A DNA stretch of 64,000 bases from assembly GCA_020226215.1 (NCBI GenBank), contig CM035228.1:61291989-61355988 (forward strand), read 5' to 3'. Source of the DNA: Sindora glabra (taxonomy: Eukaryota; Streptophyta; Magnoliopsida; Fabales; Fabaceae). The notes under the pieces are model-generated. The model had not been told where the DNA came from. It saw only the letters and a program-made list of their open reading frames with translations, and ran no database searches. Every line of letters begins with the position of its first letter. The stretch's first letter is position 1. A program made the position numbers and the translations under genes. Shown here one piece after another: positions 35,554 to 47,523 of the stretch.

Positions 35554-36699
35554 ATCAACCAATATCAAATATATAAAAAAAATACCAACATTGACAAGAA
35601 ACTTAAATATTACATTTCAAAGAGTTATCCTTAATAATGTTAAATTGAAATTTTAGCTCAAATTGAAGACTTCATCCAAGTGAAAAACTAATTTCATTAT
35701 AATATAAAATTAATTTCTATAAGTAACTACATATTAAAAGAGGTGAGAAAAACCTAGCAAATAATGAAATAGTGGGAATGTTTCTAATCTAAACAATGGT
35801 TTCAACCTTGTTCACATTCTAACCTCCTTTTCTAACACTTAAGCCACAATTATTGTAGATACTACCATGTTAAAGATAAATCAAAAGGCTAAAAAGAATA
35901 AGGAAAGCAATAATAGATTTCATAGAGCAATGTCCTAAAATTTTCAACCCTCAAAGCAAAATTTGAAAAATAATAAAGATAAATAGAAAATTTTAAAAAA
36001 TAACAGAGATAGATACCTTGTGATTACTATCGGTGATGTACTTGAGCTTTAGATAATGAAACATATAGTTAAAATATAAAGTAAGATTTTACCTAAAGGC
36101 AAAATTTCAAATCCTAAAGCAAGATTTTGCCTTAAAGAAGAATGATAAAACATATAGTTAAAACTTAATTCCCTATCGAGAAGATTTGAAAAGCTTAAAT
36201 TTGAAAAGAAGGAAAAGAAAGATTGAACCTTAAATTGGAGCTTCAACCATGTTTGAAGGATTATGAACAAAACTTTGATGAAGCTTGTAGATTAAAGTTG
36301 ATAGAGAATGAATAGATTTTCAATTAAGTTTGGAGTTAAGCTTGATGGAGCTTGAATTAAGTTTCAATCCTTGTTGGCAATGAGAAAGGTTAGGTGCTAC
36401 ACTTGATAAGGATCTTGGATAGAGATTTTCTTTTAGTTTTTCTACAAGAAGCAATGGATTGTATGTCTTATTTTCCCTTTTTTTTGTTTATAACCTATTT
36501 AGAAGGCAATTATGTAAGAAATCATCGCTGAATTATGTCCCATTTAGTAGCATTTCACTTAACTTTCATAACCAGTAAACTTTAAGTGTGGTCTAATGAA
36601 CCACCTCATTATAAGTGCTACCAATTAGCGTAATTTTTTGTAGTGGAAAACCATTTAGAAGGAAGTAGAACTAAAAGGAATTTGAAACTCACAAATTAA
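35554..36699. other. AT-rich sequence, nothing recognised
   Basis: No coding region, terminus or array is recognised. Short runs such as AAGCTTGATGGAGCTTGAATTAAG near 36340 are locally repetitive. The ORF at 36049-36270 is low complexity. Confidence 0.45.
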
Positions 36700-38394
36700 C
36701 ATAAAACCAATAATAGAACCTAAATAGAGGCCACAGGTTATTGTGGATCAAGAACTTGCTTAAGTAGTATAAGGCCCATATAGGTCTAGTAGGATATGCC
36801 ATAAGCCCAAGGAAAATAGGATTTTTGTGACTTAACATATATGGCAATGTTTTACTCATGGATTAAGATAAATCCACAACATACCATGATGCTATTAATG
36901 GGCTAGACTCTAAGAAGTGGCTTAAGTATAGGATTCCATTGATCTATCTAAAGAAGTAAAACTCATTTGGTCTAAGTGGGTTTTTAAAAATAAAATTAAG
37001 ATTGATGTAATGTATAAACATTTAAAAGGTGATTAGTTGCTATAAAGGTTTTAGGAAAATTCATGGTATAGACTATGATAAGACCTATTCTTTAGTTACC
37101 ATACTTAAATCCATTGAAATCTTGCTTACTATTACAATTTTTATGATTACGAAATAATCTAACAAATGAATGTCAAAATTGCTTTCCTTAATAGGAAACT
37201 TCTTGAGCATATAGACATGACATAGCTTCAAGGTTGTTGCTTTTAAAAATACTAGAAAGGTATATAAGTTACAATGATCCATTTATAAGTTGCAAGAAGT
37301 TTCATAGAGCTCAAAACTTTGTTTCAATAATATAATCAAAGAGTTTGATTTCATTAAAAATGAAAATACGAAAGGATTAGTAAGAGCATAATTTTTTTTT
37401 ATGTTGTATATGGAAAACATACTACTCATAAAAAATGATATCCTTACACTATAGGTTGTAAAGACTTTATTAGGAAATTATTTTTCAATGAAAGACTTGA
37501 GTGAAGTTTCTTACATTCTAGGTATTAAGATTTATAGATATAGATCAAGAAAATTGCTTGACTAATGTGGAAGTGCATATATTGATAAAGTGCTAAAATG
37601 ATTCAGCATGTAAGAGTTCAAAAAGGGAATCTTGCTCATGTCACATGGTATAACTTTATCGAAAGCTCAATGTCTTATGACACAAAATGAAAGGGACTAC
37701 ATGAATAAGATTCCATATACATTGATAATTAGATTTATCATGTATGCCATATTATGTACTTATGTTGATATCTCATATGCATTAAGCATAATGAATAAGT
37801 TCTAGTCAAATCTTAGCAAGCATCAATAGATTGTTATAAAAAATATCCTCAAATACTTGGCAAAGATTAATGATTCATTCTTGATATATGAAGGTGAATA
37901 GAAACTAGTCATAAAGGGTTCCTTTGATACTAGCTTCTAATCTAGTAAAGACTACTTCATATTGCAGTTAAGTTATGTGTCTTGCCTAAATAATGGTATT
38001 ATAAGCTAGAAAAGTTTAAAGCAAAAAATAATGGTCAATTCCACCATAGAGGATGATTATATTGCTACCTCCAATGCAGCTAAAAAGCTTGTTTTGATTA
38101 AAAAGTTCATTATTGAACTTGGCATCATTCTTAACATTTCAAACTTACTGAAACTCTATTATGATAACAATGGTGCCGTTACATAATTTAAGGAAGCTAA
38201 ATTTTACTAGTGATCCAAGTATATACATTGACACTTCCATCTTATTCATGAAATTATTGATAGAGATATATGGAGTATGAATAAATAGTAATATTGCCAA
38301 CCCATTGACAAAGCCTTTAGCCCATTAAAAGTACAATGCTTACACTAGGTCACTTAGTATTAGATAAATGAATGATTAACTCTAGTGCAAGTCA
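36700..38394 (+). pseudogene. Ancient copia reverse transcriptase/RNase H remnant
   Basis: This stretch aligns along its whole length to copia B 19110-20822, but has many stops and frameshifts. Visible remnants include an AFLN segment near 37175, then TYVDISYALSIM near 37760 (matching CTRPDVSYALSMT), an ATSNAAKKLV block near 38065 and YYDNNGAV near 38160. It ends with a worn polypurine tract AGTGCAAGTCAGATAT. The copy is far older than A or B and cannot encode a protein. Gag, protease and integrase are not visible upstream. Confidence 0.85.
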
Positions 38395-38398
38395 GATA

Positions 38399-39720
38399 TT
38401 ATTGGTAAATGCTCTATAAACCAATCACAAGATGATTGTATTAGTAGAAATTGTATTATGTTTTTCTTTATATATAAAAGCATTTCACTTATTATGTTTA
38501 GTTTTATATTTGCATAATATAAATAAATATGATATTTGTGCCTAGAATAATTAATGTTATTCTTAAATATCCTTAGTCAAGTATTATTAAATAGGAATAA
38601 CCATAATACATTAAGCTTATTATGTATATTAGCTAATGACCGAATCTTATTGGTCATGAATATGAAATATCAAGTTAACTCATAAGTACATGTTGGAGAA
38701 CAAATGTGTCAGATAGACTTACCTATGGTCTTTTGAACTAAAATCATTATGATTTCTTACATGAAAAGTCATATGCCTTAATGTTGTATAATATGATCTA
38801 TAATAGGATTAGCTTAAAAGATAGTGATTGGGTATAACATGAATCATGCAAAAGGATGTAAAAAATTTAGATAGGATTTTGTCCCTATTATATAAAAAAA
38901 GTGATACCTATAGGTTACTTAATTTAATGAGATTATGAAATGCATGACGATGCACAAATAAATTGATATATGATATTAATTTATTTATTTTGAATTGGTC
39001 TACTTAGGAATGAAGAAATATTATGGGGTTATAGTGTAATTAAGAAATTTTAGTCAGATTAGAGCTCTTAATTGGGACAAGTTTAATATGATTGGGCTAT
39101 ACTTAGATAACACTGCATTTAGGCTAATTATTAACTAGAATTATTATTGGTCTTAGTTAATAATCAAAGCCTAATAATCTTCTCTCTTTTTATGTATATT
39201 TTGGTTAAAAGGCCTCTAATAATTCATTAGAGAGATTGCAATTAGAATATGAAAAGCTTAACTCTCCTATCTAATATAAAGCACTAAAGATTGAGTGAGT
39301 CTTAAAAGTGGCCAAATTAGAAACAAAACCGATAGCTAGCACTATGTTGATACTTAAGGGATTCCATCTAATACTAATCATAGTATTGACAGCTTATATG
39401 GGTATACAAACTTCAATTTGGATTATGTTCATGACTCATCAATCGGTTCGTGTGTTTATGATCATGTCATTTGAGTGTTTATGATTAGATTATGTATATG
39501 TTCAAATATTCAATAGAAGCAAAATGTCAATTTGTACTTGCATTCGTTAATTCAAATGTAGTAGGATCAATTTGGTTCAAAGTTCTTTTAGCCAGTTTGA
39601 ATTATGCTACAAAGGTATAAATTTTATCACTAGTTTATGACTTTTTACATGGATCCTTGATAGATTTCGAAAAGGATTTTTTTTTCACTATGTTTGTTCA
39701 TTTGAAATCTAACAAAATAT
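38399..39720 (+). repeat. Decayed copia LTR following the ancient remnant
   Basis: Begins near ATTGGTAAATGCTCTATAAA, matching TGTTAGTGTATATGCCCTAAA of copia B. It continues with alignable blocks such as CTAGCACTA and ACATGGATCCTTGATAGA (compare CATGGATCCTTGGTGGAA in B). The end is approximate. Confidence 0.7.
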
Positions 39721-40454
39721 TTGCATCTTTAGATATGTTAGTTGAGCTTCATTTTGAAGAAAAAAGATGAGTGGTTGATATGGTCCTACTAAACGTGCTA
39801 AAAACTTGTGTAAAAATTTATGAGATGTAAAAATTATGGAAAAATAGCATTTTATTGATGATGGTGTGGAGTATAATCTCTAATTTTGTAATTCTTGAAA
39901 AAAAGAAAGAAATCCTCTAATTCTTCTTTTTTATGGATTTTAATTAAGGGCTTCAAGAACTTGGATCTTAGATTGGACAATAAATTTTGACTTTGAAAAA
40001 GGTCTTTGATGGAGCTTGTTCTTAGGACAAAGATTGAATCTTGACTTCAAAGAAGTCTATAAGGGAGTTTGATCTCCAATCAAAGGTTGAATCTTGACTT
40101 CAAAGGAGGTTATGAAAAAATTTAATCTTCAATTGAAAGTTGAATTTTCATAGAGGCATCACACTTGAAATGATTCAAGAGATTGAATGTTGTTAAAGTC
40201 TTCATCTTAAAACATGTATTTTTTTATTAAAGCTAGATACTTCAAATGCTTTGATCTTTGTTAGCAAAGCTTTAGGAAAACTTCACATCTTTTTTTTTTA
40301 TCTACTTTTTGTTATTGAATGGTATAAATGAGTTCTCTATTTTTAATACTATTAGGGGATGCTTAGAAATGAATATCTTATTTTATAATGTTTATTGCCT
40401 TTAAATTTATTGAAAGATAATTATTTTAAAATTTTCTTTTTGGAATGATCTATG
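39721..40454. other. AT-rich sequence with a 53-bp tandem repeat
   Basis: No coding sequence is seen. The only structure is the 53-bp repeat listed separately. Confidence 0.5.
39981..40150. repeat. 53-bp tandem repeat, about 3.2 copies
   Basis: Units containing TTGAATCTTGACTTCAAAG begin at 39981 (diverged), 40034, 40087 and 40140 (partial), with an exact 53-base spacing. Confidence 0.8.
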
Positions 40455-41893
40455 TGTAACAACCCTAAATTGATCTTGATTGGCATGGTTTCTAATACCT
40501 AGTTTTCACAAACTTTAATACTATTCACTCTTATCTATCTAATGAAAGTATCTTATTTCAAGAAGACTTAAAATTCACTTTAAATTTTATAGAAAAATAG
40601 ACAAAGTCTCCCTTATTTTTAGATATTTCTCGAGGGCTACACGCCCAAAAATACAAAACCTGCATTTATCATAGATACGATAACAATAAACATACACACC
40701 ATACCATACAACTTAAAACTTATACATAAATAAGCAATTCAACACATTAAGTGTTGAATCAACGTAACCTTAGTTTTCTATCCTAATTCTAATCTAACTG
40801 TCATAATCCTTTAATAAGGTGGTCTTGGTTCTCTATAAATGCAACAAGGCTCAAAAGCACTTATCTTAACTTAAAAACATTGAAAAATAAAATGATGTGA
40901 GTTATGAAAACTCAATGAGCATATATCTATCATTATCTCGTAAGAGATCAGTTTTATATATACATACATTACAATCACAAGCTAATCATGTATTACTTTA
41001 CAAACTAATAGGAAATACATTTCCTAGATTTTTGAAATATACAAATCAAGCCTCAATTTGGGAGTTCACTTGTACACAACTTAAATTCCCTATGTCACTT
41101 CACAAATCATAGTGATCTCTATAATTCACCAATACACGATATCATTATCATATCACACACCACCTATTTCCGATGATTATCACATTCACACATAGTTATT
41201 AAGGCTTAAATACAAATAAATAATCATAATCACATTAAGTCCTTGTAATCACATTAAATAATAATATCCAATCTTAGACAAAGTTTTAATGTCACATTAC
41301 ATCACATAACTATTTATAATAAACACATATACATCCACATTTGAATTTCCACATTAATCATATATCCTTCAAGAGCTGTGTGTTAGGAATTTCCTATTGG
41401 ATTTTCACATTATCATCCTCATCATATTTCATGGTTTCTAAGGCCACTTATAACATTATTCACAATATAATAAATCAACTAAAGCTCAGCTTTACAAATC
41501 ACTAGCTCTATGTAATTTCAACACAATAACCATTTTATAATTTCGAGGTAATGTTAGAGCACATTAATATAGCTATAGACACCACATCACAAATAAAGCT
41601 TGTCATCATGGTGGCTATTTTTCCCTCTACCTCGGTAGCTAACTTTGGAGTAGGCATGGTAGGTGTGATTATAGTCCACTGCAAGCATGGAGGCCAAATG
41701 GTAAGAAGATTGAGAAAGGGTGGTGATGCTATATAGCTGTGGGTTCTCCCTCGAATGACAACAATTATTACCTTATCTCACCATCGCTGGCCGTGAATGA
41801 TGCGCATGAAGTTAGTGCAATGAACAATGGCTACATAGAAATAATGGAAGCCAACTTAACATCGAACGGAGGAGTGAGGAAGGAAGAGGAAAA

Positions 41894-41911
41894 AGAGAGA
41901 GAGAGAGAGAG
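41894..41911. repeat. (AG)n microsatellite
   Basis: Nine AG units in a row within a purine-rich stretch. Confidence 0.9.
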
Positions 41912-42189
41912 CAAAACCCCCCAGTTGAGAGAAAGAGTTATGTCTGAGAACAAAGGAAAGAGAAAAGGCAATTGAAAATAAAAATAGAGAAAGAGAGAGA
42001 AAGTTAAAAAGATTTATGGGGTATGATTCCATATTTATCACACAATGTAAGTTTATTCTCTTTAAAAAAACTTAGCCTTCCAAATTCATTCCATTCAATC
42101 TTAACCGTTAATTTATTTTAAAGCTCATTTTTATAAAAAATGATTTTGTCTAAAATTTCAACTTAATTATTTTCAATTTTCCTTTAAGA

Positions 42190-42226
42190 TATGTGCGTGT
42201 GTATGTATGTATGTGTGTGTATGTAT
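42190..42226. repeat. GT/GTAT microsatellite
   Basis: Mixed runs of GT and GTAT units. Confidence 0.85.
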
Positions 42227-42570
42227 TTGAAAGTCTTAAAATAATTATTTCAAACTTCTACAATTTTTAAAAATAATTTATTAAATACAAAGGATTTATT
42301 TCATAAATTTGTGCACCCATGCCCACTAAAATTATTTTCAATTTGTGAGAAGTTCCTTGTAAAAATTATTTAAATAAGCCTCAAATCAATATTAACCATA
42401 TCAAATAAATATATTTTGAAATTATCATAAGTATTATTTTAATGTTCCAAAACTTTTAAAAAAGAAAAGGAATTTAAAATTAAATATTAACCAAATTAAT
42501 AAAACAAATTTTTACAAGCATTAAAATTTATAAAATTTTGAATATCAATTCAGGATATTGCACTATAACA

Positions 42571-43899
42571 CATGGCTCCTTTTTTTTATTAGTTAAGTGA
42601 CATCATTAATGCATAAATTTAATTTGGTTAGTTTACATATGTCATTGTGCAGACATGACTCAATTTAATTTGCTATCAAAGACTTTCAAAATGATCCACT
42701 TACTTTTCACGTGGAATTTTAATCCTTGATAAATAACTTTTTTCTAATTATATATAGTTTATGAGATGGAAATTAATAGAATAAAATTTGTTTGTCTACA
42801 CTCTTATTCACATTTAAACTATGCATCTTAACCAAGTGAGCAAACGAATCAAATTAAATCGAATATTTATATAATATTTATATGCTTGACTATGAACTCA
42901 TTAAAATAAACTCAAGTTGAATATAATTAAATTTAAATTTAAATAATTTGAGTTTGAAATAAATTGAACTCAAACATAAATAATTTGGGCTCGAGCTTAA
43001 CAGGACTCAAATACTTGACAGGATTCAAATACAAGCCCTAAATGAAATTATATGATCTTATTCCTATAATACATTATTATGCCCTGATTTTTCTTATAAA
43101 ACTTAAAATATTCAAAATCGAGCTTCTAATTAATATGAAGCTAAAATAATTTTTACAATATTGCTTTAATAACTTGTTATTTTACATAAATTTGAATGTA
43201 TAAAATCTTATCTTATGAACATATAAAATCTTATATTTCATAAATAAGTCACACCTGATTTTTTATCCCATTTAGTTATCAATATAATTTTCTTGCAACC
43301 ACCAAATTTATAAAAAGTATATAAACAATTATTATATAGTACCAACAGTTATACTTAATGAAAAATATCATATATTGAAAAGCTAATTGCTTCGATTAAT
43401 GCCCGTTGGCGGTAGTTTTTATTTTCGAAACTTTGTTAAATATAAGTTGTTCAGGTATAATAATTAGTGAAAATGATTTTCTTGTACCCACTAAATTTTT
43501 TATTTAACGCCATGTTGATTCATTTATATGATAATTAGTTGCTAAAATTGGAATATATCAAAAAGAGAAATTGTGTAGTTTGAAAGTGAGCCAAATATAT
43601 ATTAATTATAAGATGTTGTAAAAATGTTTAAATCTGTAATATTATTTATTATTTAAAATTGCATCATTATTGAAAAAAATCACACAATTTTGAGTATTAT
43701 TATCATATTTTGTGAATATTGAGTGGTCAAATTTTCTTTCCATTCTCGTTAAATGACTTATCTCACTAAATATGATCCAATATATCATATGCAACATCAA
43801 TAATTATTGACGTAACATAATTTTTTAATTATTATATTATTCATATATAATATAAAAATATATTTTGTTATTAGCATTAGTTGGGCCGCCGCACAGATC
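42571..43899. other. AT-rich sequence with a GAACTCAAAC-type dispersed repeat
   Basis: Around 42890-43030 there is locally repetitive sequence (AACTCAAGTTGAAT, GAACTCAAACATAAATAATT, GGACTCAAATACTTGACAGG) of a kind common as dispersed repeats in plant genomes. No coding sequence was recognised. Confidence 0.4.
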
Positions 43900-44155
43900 G
43901 AATATATAAAATTCGTGTTCATCAAATGTATTATCATGCTCCAATTTTCTTTATCACACTTGAATATAGCTTGGTCAGGTAATATAGTATATAAAATTCA
44001 TGCCTATTAAATAATATATTATCAGGCTCCAATTTATCGAACTTGAATATAAGTTCTCCGAGTAATATAGTTTGATAATAAAATTATCAAATGTTATTAC
44101 ACCCCAATTTCTTTATTGGAATTAAGATATTGTAATTAGAATAATATAATGTCTG
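43900..44155. repeat. Degenerate ~83-bp tandem repeat, three copies
   Basis: Copies begin near 43904, 43989 and 44070. Each has a TATAAAATTC-like start, then a CTCCAATTT/CCCCAATTT block, a CTTGAATATA-like block and a GTAATATAG-like end. The third copy is the most diverged. Confidence 0.6.
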
Positions 44156-44730
44156 ATAGCAAAACGTCATACTTTTTTATATAATCTCAATAATTATTAA
44201 TAAATTTAATTATTGATATAATTTATTTTTTATTATCAGATTACATTTAAGAGTGCGTTTAAGAGTGTGAAATTCAAGTAAAGTAATATAAAGTTAAAGA
44301 ATAGTTCAAATAGAGTAATATAAAGTTAAAAAATAATTTATCATTAAAAATCTAACTTAAATTGTAATATAAAATTCGAGTAGAGGACTAGAGTAATATA
44401 AAGAGCAATATAAAGTTAAAAAATAATTCACCGTTTAAAATCTAACTCGAACTGTTGTTCAAACTATTGACTTGTAATCAACTTAGTAAGAGTAGAGAAA
44501 AGAAAAAAAAATATAGAAAGTTAAAAATTAAAACATAAAATAAAATTACATTACAACATTCGCTTAAGCAGAGGTTCTACTTCCGCAACCCACCAAAAAT
44601 AAATAAATAAATAAATAAAATATTTAAAAATAAATAAATAACTTCACCAACACGAACCAACGATGACTTCAGCGTCAGAATATTGCAATGAAACTAGATC
44701 CCAGAGGAGTCGGAAAAGAGCAATGATCCA
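44156..44730. other. AT-rich sequence downstream of the oleosin gene
   Basis: Contains repeated GTAATATAAAGTTAAA blocks at 44280-44440 and an AAAT microsatellite at about 44594-44640. No gene is seen. The oleosin 3' untranslated region should lie in the right part, but I cannot fix a polyadenylation signal. Confidence 0.5.
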
Positions 44731-44750
44731 CTGCATGCCCATGCATGCAG
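44731..44750 (-). other. Perfect hairpin just after the oleosin stop, containing RY cores
   Basis: CTGCATGC-CCAT-GCATGCAG forms an 8-bp perfect stem with a 4-base loop. It begins one base past the oleosin stop codon, so it would lie at the start of the 3' untranslated region. It includes CATGCATG, the RY core. Whether it acts in RNA, DNA or not at all is unknown. Confidence 0.6.
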
Positions 44751-44751
44751 T

Positions 44752-45207
44752 TTAAGAACCCTGTCCGCCATGTCCAACGCCCTTTTGCTGCTGTCCATAT
44801 TCCTTGAACTCCCTCACTTTGTCCAAGAGCCTGTCACGCGCACAGTCCAATCGATCAGCGCCAGCTGGATGCTTCCCAGTAACGTACCTGTAGATCCACG
44901 CTAACACAGTGATCGCTGCCACACCGAATCCACCTGAGGCCAGGAAACCCAGGCTTATCAGCGCCGCCGTAATCACCGCCGGCACCAGCACCGGACTGAA
45001 TATCGCAAACAGAGGGGTGGCGATGGTCAGCCCAATAACCGTACCGGCCAGGATCAAACCGGAGAGAATGAGGAGGGAACAGCCGGCGGTGACGACGGTG
45101 ACCGCCTTCACAAGCTGGTTGATCCGATTATCATCATATTGCTGCCGGTAATGACCCTGGTATTGGTAGGGGTGGTAATTATAGGACTGGTTGTGGATCT
45201 CAGCCAT
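44752..45207 (-). CDS. Oleosin (oil-body structural protein), 151 aa
   Basis: Oleosins coat seed oil bodies, with a long hydrophobic hairpin buried in the triacylglycerol core. The protein starts MAEIHNQSYNYHPYQYQ, a hydrophilic Tyr/Gln-rich N-terminus (residues 1-34). Residues 35-106 are an uncharged hydrophobic stretch. The diagnostic proline knot PLFAIFSPVLVP (65-76) fits P-x5-S-P-x3-P exactly. An amphipathic C-terminus follows, with DRLDCARDRLLDKVREF (118-134) and a Gly/Gln-rich tail. Length is normal for the low-molecular-weight class. The frame stays open upstream, but the ATG at 45205-45207 is chosen because it gives the canonical N-terminus and lies downstream of the promoter motifs. 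No intron is needed. It is the only intact gene in the window. The paralogue class is not certain. Confidence 0.95.
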   Translation of the reverse strand: MAEIHNQSYNYHPYQYQGHYRQQYDDNRINQLVKAVTVVTAGCSLLILSGLILAGTVIGLTIATPLFAIFSPVLVPAVITAALISLGFLASGGFGVAAITVLAWIYRYVTGKHPAGADRLDCARDRLLDKVREFKEYGQQQKGVGHGGQGS

Positions 45208-45288
45208 TCGATCAGAATCGGACGGTTCAATATTGAAAATGAGGGCTTTGATGTGTTTGTTGAATTGGAGATCTTTGAAACTGGGTGG

Positions 45289-45403
45289 TTTTAAACAGAG
45301 AAGAGAGGGGGAAGCGGTGGGACACGGGGTCGAGGCACGTGTCAAGGAACTTGGCATGCAAGGCTCACATGCAAAAGAGAGGGTTGGTTTTGGCGACACG
45401 TCC
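45289..45403 (-). promoter_or_regulatory. Oleosin promoter region: ABRE and RY motifs
   Basis: On the minus strand, upstream of the ATG, lie a possible TATA-like GTTTAAAA (45289-45296), a G-box/ABRE CACGTG (45336-45341), two RY cores CATGCA (45355-45360 and 45368-45373) and a second ABRE-like GGACGTGTC (45395-45403). ABRE plus RY is the usual pairing in seed-maturation promoters bound by bZIP factors and by ABI3/FUS3/LEC2-type B3 factors. The transcription start is inferred, not seen. The TATA call is weak. Confidence 0.6.
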
Positions 45404-45714
45404 GTTTGTATCGTTTTTCGGAGTGGTGCCTCGAAAAAAAAAGAGATAGGAGAAAGGATCCTGGGTAAATATAGCTCGAGAGAGTTCGATCTGCAGAATT
45501 ATTTTTATACTTTTAAAAATGTATCAAGAGAATATAATATTTTTATATTTGATTAAAATTTTAAAAAATATTTTTAATTTAATATATCTTAAAAAATTTT
45601 TATAAAGAGATGAATATCTTATATTTTTATATTATAAAAATATTTAATTAATATAAAAAAATTATTTTTATCTATCCTATTATTAATTATTATTTACTAC
45701 ATATTAGTAGTAAC
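45404..45714. other. Upstream flank of oleosin, becoming AT-rich
   Basis: Past 45480 the sequence turns into A/T runs (TTTTATATT, AAAATATTT). A similar run at 46260-46340 lies on the far side of the minisatellite. No gene is seen. Confidence 0.45.
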
Positions 45715-46255
45715 TCTTACTCATCATTATCAATCATCGATCACCATTTATTTTTTTTGTTATTATCCACCATCAGTATTATTATTTATTATCACCCACT
45801 ATCAGTGATCGCTATCTACTATTATTCATTATTGTTGATCATTGTCAATTATCATTCATTATCAATAATTATTATTGATCATCTACCGCCAGTGATTGTC
45901 ATTTACTACTACCTCTATCGATTACCATTATCATCATTCATCGCTACCTATTGTTGGTATTTATAACTGGTTACTACTTATTATTTATTATTAGTGATTA
46001 TCATCAACCATCATTTATTGTCGTGGTAACCATTCCATGCCATCACCCATCCCTAATGGCCACCATCCATTTTTAGTAATTGCTATTAACCATCGACCAT
46101 TATTGATGACTACTAATTATCATTGCCCACCATCGATGAATATTACTAACCACCACCTGCTATTAATAATAATTGTCCACTACCACTACCACTATCACTA
46201 TTACTATCACTTACTATTAGTAACCACTATTTGCCATCACACACCATTGGCAATT
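45715..46255. repeat. Degenerate G-poor minisatellite (CCATCA/TTATTA-like)
   Basis: Roughly 540 bp built from variants of CACCATCAGTGATTATTA-like units with about 30-base spacing and strong decay. The plus strand is very poor in G. It creates chance ORFs (45757-45966, 46037-46324) rich in Tyr, His and Ile, which I do not call genes. Confidence 0.65.
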
Positions 46256-46620
46256 ATTCAATTTTTAATAAAAATATTTTTTTATAATAAAAAAATATTT
46301 ATAAAAATATTTAAAATAATTTAAATATAATTTTATAACATTCCTAAGGATGTTTCTAATTGAACCAAACATGCCAACATGCAAATGTCATATTCCTATG
46401 AATTATTCCTGCTAATATTATTTGATTTCACAAATAAAATGTCATATCATAGTGTGTGCTTATACATCACAAAATTATCTCTTTAATGGTAGGTTGGTTC
46501 AATTGGTGCACAATTTCAATAAAGTAGTAATATTTATAATATTTTTATTTTTTGTAATTTATTTTGTTGCATTAATTATATTTATTTAGTGAGATACCAA
46601 GAAGGGAACCACTACTATAT
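46256..46620. other. AT-rich sequence, nothing firmly recognised
   Basis: AACATTCCTAAGGATGTTTC and the following TTGAACCAAACATG (46334-46376) resemble the end of a plant MITE, but no matching opposite end was found near the oleosin gene. Confidence 0.35.
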
Positions 46621-47521
46621 AGGGATAACAATGGGTCATGTTTGGACAGATCCAATCCAAATCCAATCAGATCTAGATCCATTAAAAATCAATTATTTGA
46701 GATCTACTAAAAATTCAATAAGATTTAATTAAAAGATTTAAAATAGATTTATTTAGATCCAATAATACAAATATAATTTAAATTTTTTAATTAAAAATTA
46801 AAAAGTTATTCTTTTTTATTGATAATAATTATATTTGATAATTATAAATTATATTTATTTTCTCATTTATATCTATTTTTATTTTAACCCATTCATACTA
46901 TCTATAACAAATTTAGGATAAATATAAGTTATATCATTCCTATTAATAATAATTATACTTAATAATTATGAATTATATCTATTTTCTTATTCATATATAT
47001 TCTTATTTGACCAATTTATATTGTCCATAATAGTTTTAGAGTAAATGTGGATTGCATTAAGTCAAATTATAAATAATTATTTATCTATTTATTTTACAAT
47101 TAAATATTCCAACATTATATAAACTAATATTATAAAATAAAAAATATTATTTTGAAATATCTTTACAATTTAATGTAAATTTAAATATTTTTAATATTAT
47201 TTATTTAAATAAACTATCATAATATTTTTATATATATGATAATATTAATTTTCATATAATAACATGTTAATAATAAAACATATTATTTAAATAGATTTAA
47301 TATAATATCTAAGAGATATTTGTAAGAGATAGACTCTTACATTATAAAAATTAATATTAAAAAGTACAAAAAAAAATTCAAAATTCATTAGATATTTAAT
47401 GAGTAAATTCAAACCCAAACCCAAAATATTAAGCAATGGGTCTAATTTGAGTAAGATTTATCAAATAAATATCTATTAATTTAGGTAAAATTCATTAGTT
47501 ATGGATATTTTTGTCATCCCT
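46621..47521. mobile_element. Probable non-autonomous hAT-type element
   Basis: The left end reads AGGGATAACAATGGG and the right end, reversed, AGGGATGACAAAAA, giving imperfect terminal inverted repeats. Flanks are ACTACTAT (46613-46620) and ACTACTAC (47522-47529), a 7 of 8 match, the size of hAT target duplications. The inside is AT-rich with no ORF, containing GGATCCAATCCAAATCC-like text on the left and GGGTCTAATTTGAG on the right. Ends of the TAGGGATGACAATGGGT type are familiar in dispersed plant repeats. Confidence 0.6.
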
Positions 47522-47523
47522 AC

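Larger units (their letters stand above)
40455..42570 (+). repeat. Probable decayed solo LTR (TGTAACAACCC type)
   Basis: Begins TGTAACAACCCTAAATT, a typical start for plant chromovirus LTRs, and ends CACTATAACA. A GTGAGTTATGAAAACTCAATGA block at about 40900 fits this LTR type. Flanks CTATG and CATGG do not form a clean 5-bp duplication, so the ends are tentative. Inside lie two microsatellites: (AG)9 at 41894-41911 and a GT/GTAT-rich run at 42190-42226. The ORFs at 41551-41736 and 41739-41975 are not supported as genes. Confidence 0.45.

Noticed and set aside
41739..41975. ORF with Glu/Arg-rich end
   Set aside because: The composition comes from the (AG)n microsatellite, and no domain or neighbour supports it.
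45208..45399. An in-frame N-terminal extension of the oleosin ORF by 64 codons
   Set aside because: The extended frame begins at a GTG, has no oleosin-like sequence, and runs through the ABRE/RY promoter motifs. The ATG at 45205-45207 gives a standard oleosin N-terminus.
45757..46324. Tyr/His/Ile-rich ORFs in the minisatellite
   Set aside because: They are chance readings of a G-poor repeat with no domain or start context.
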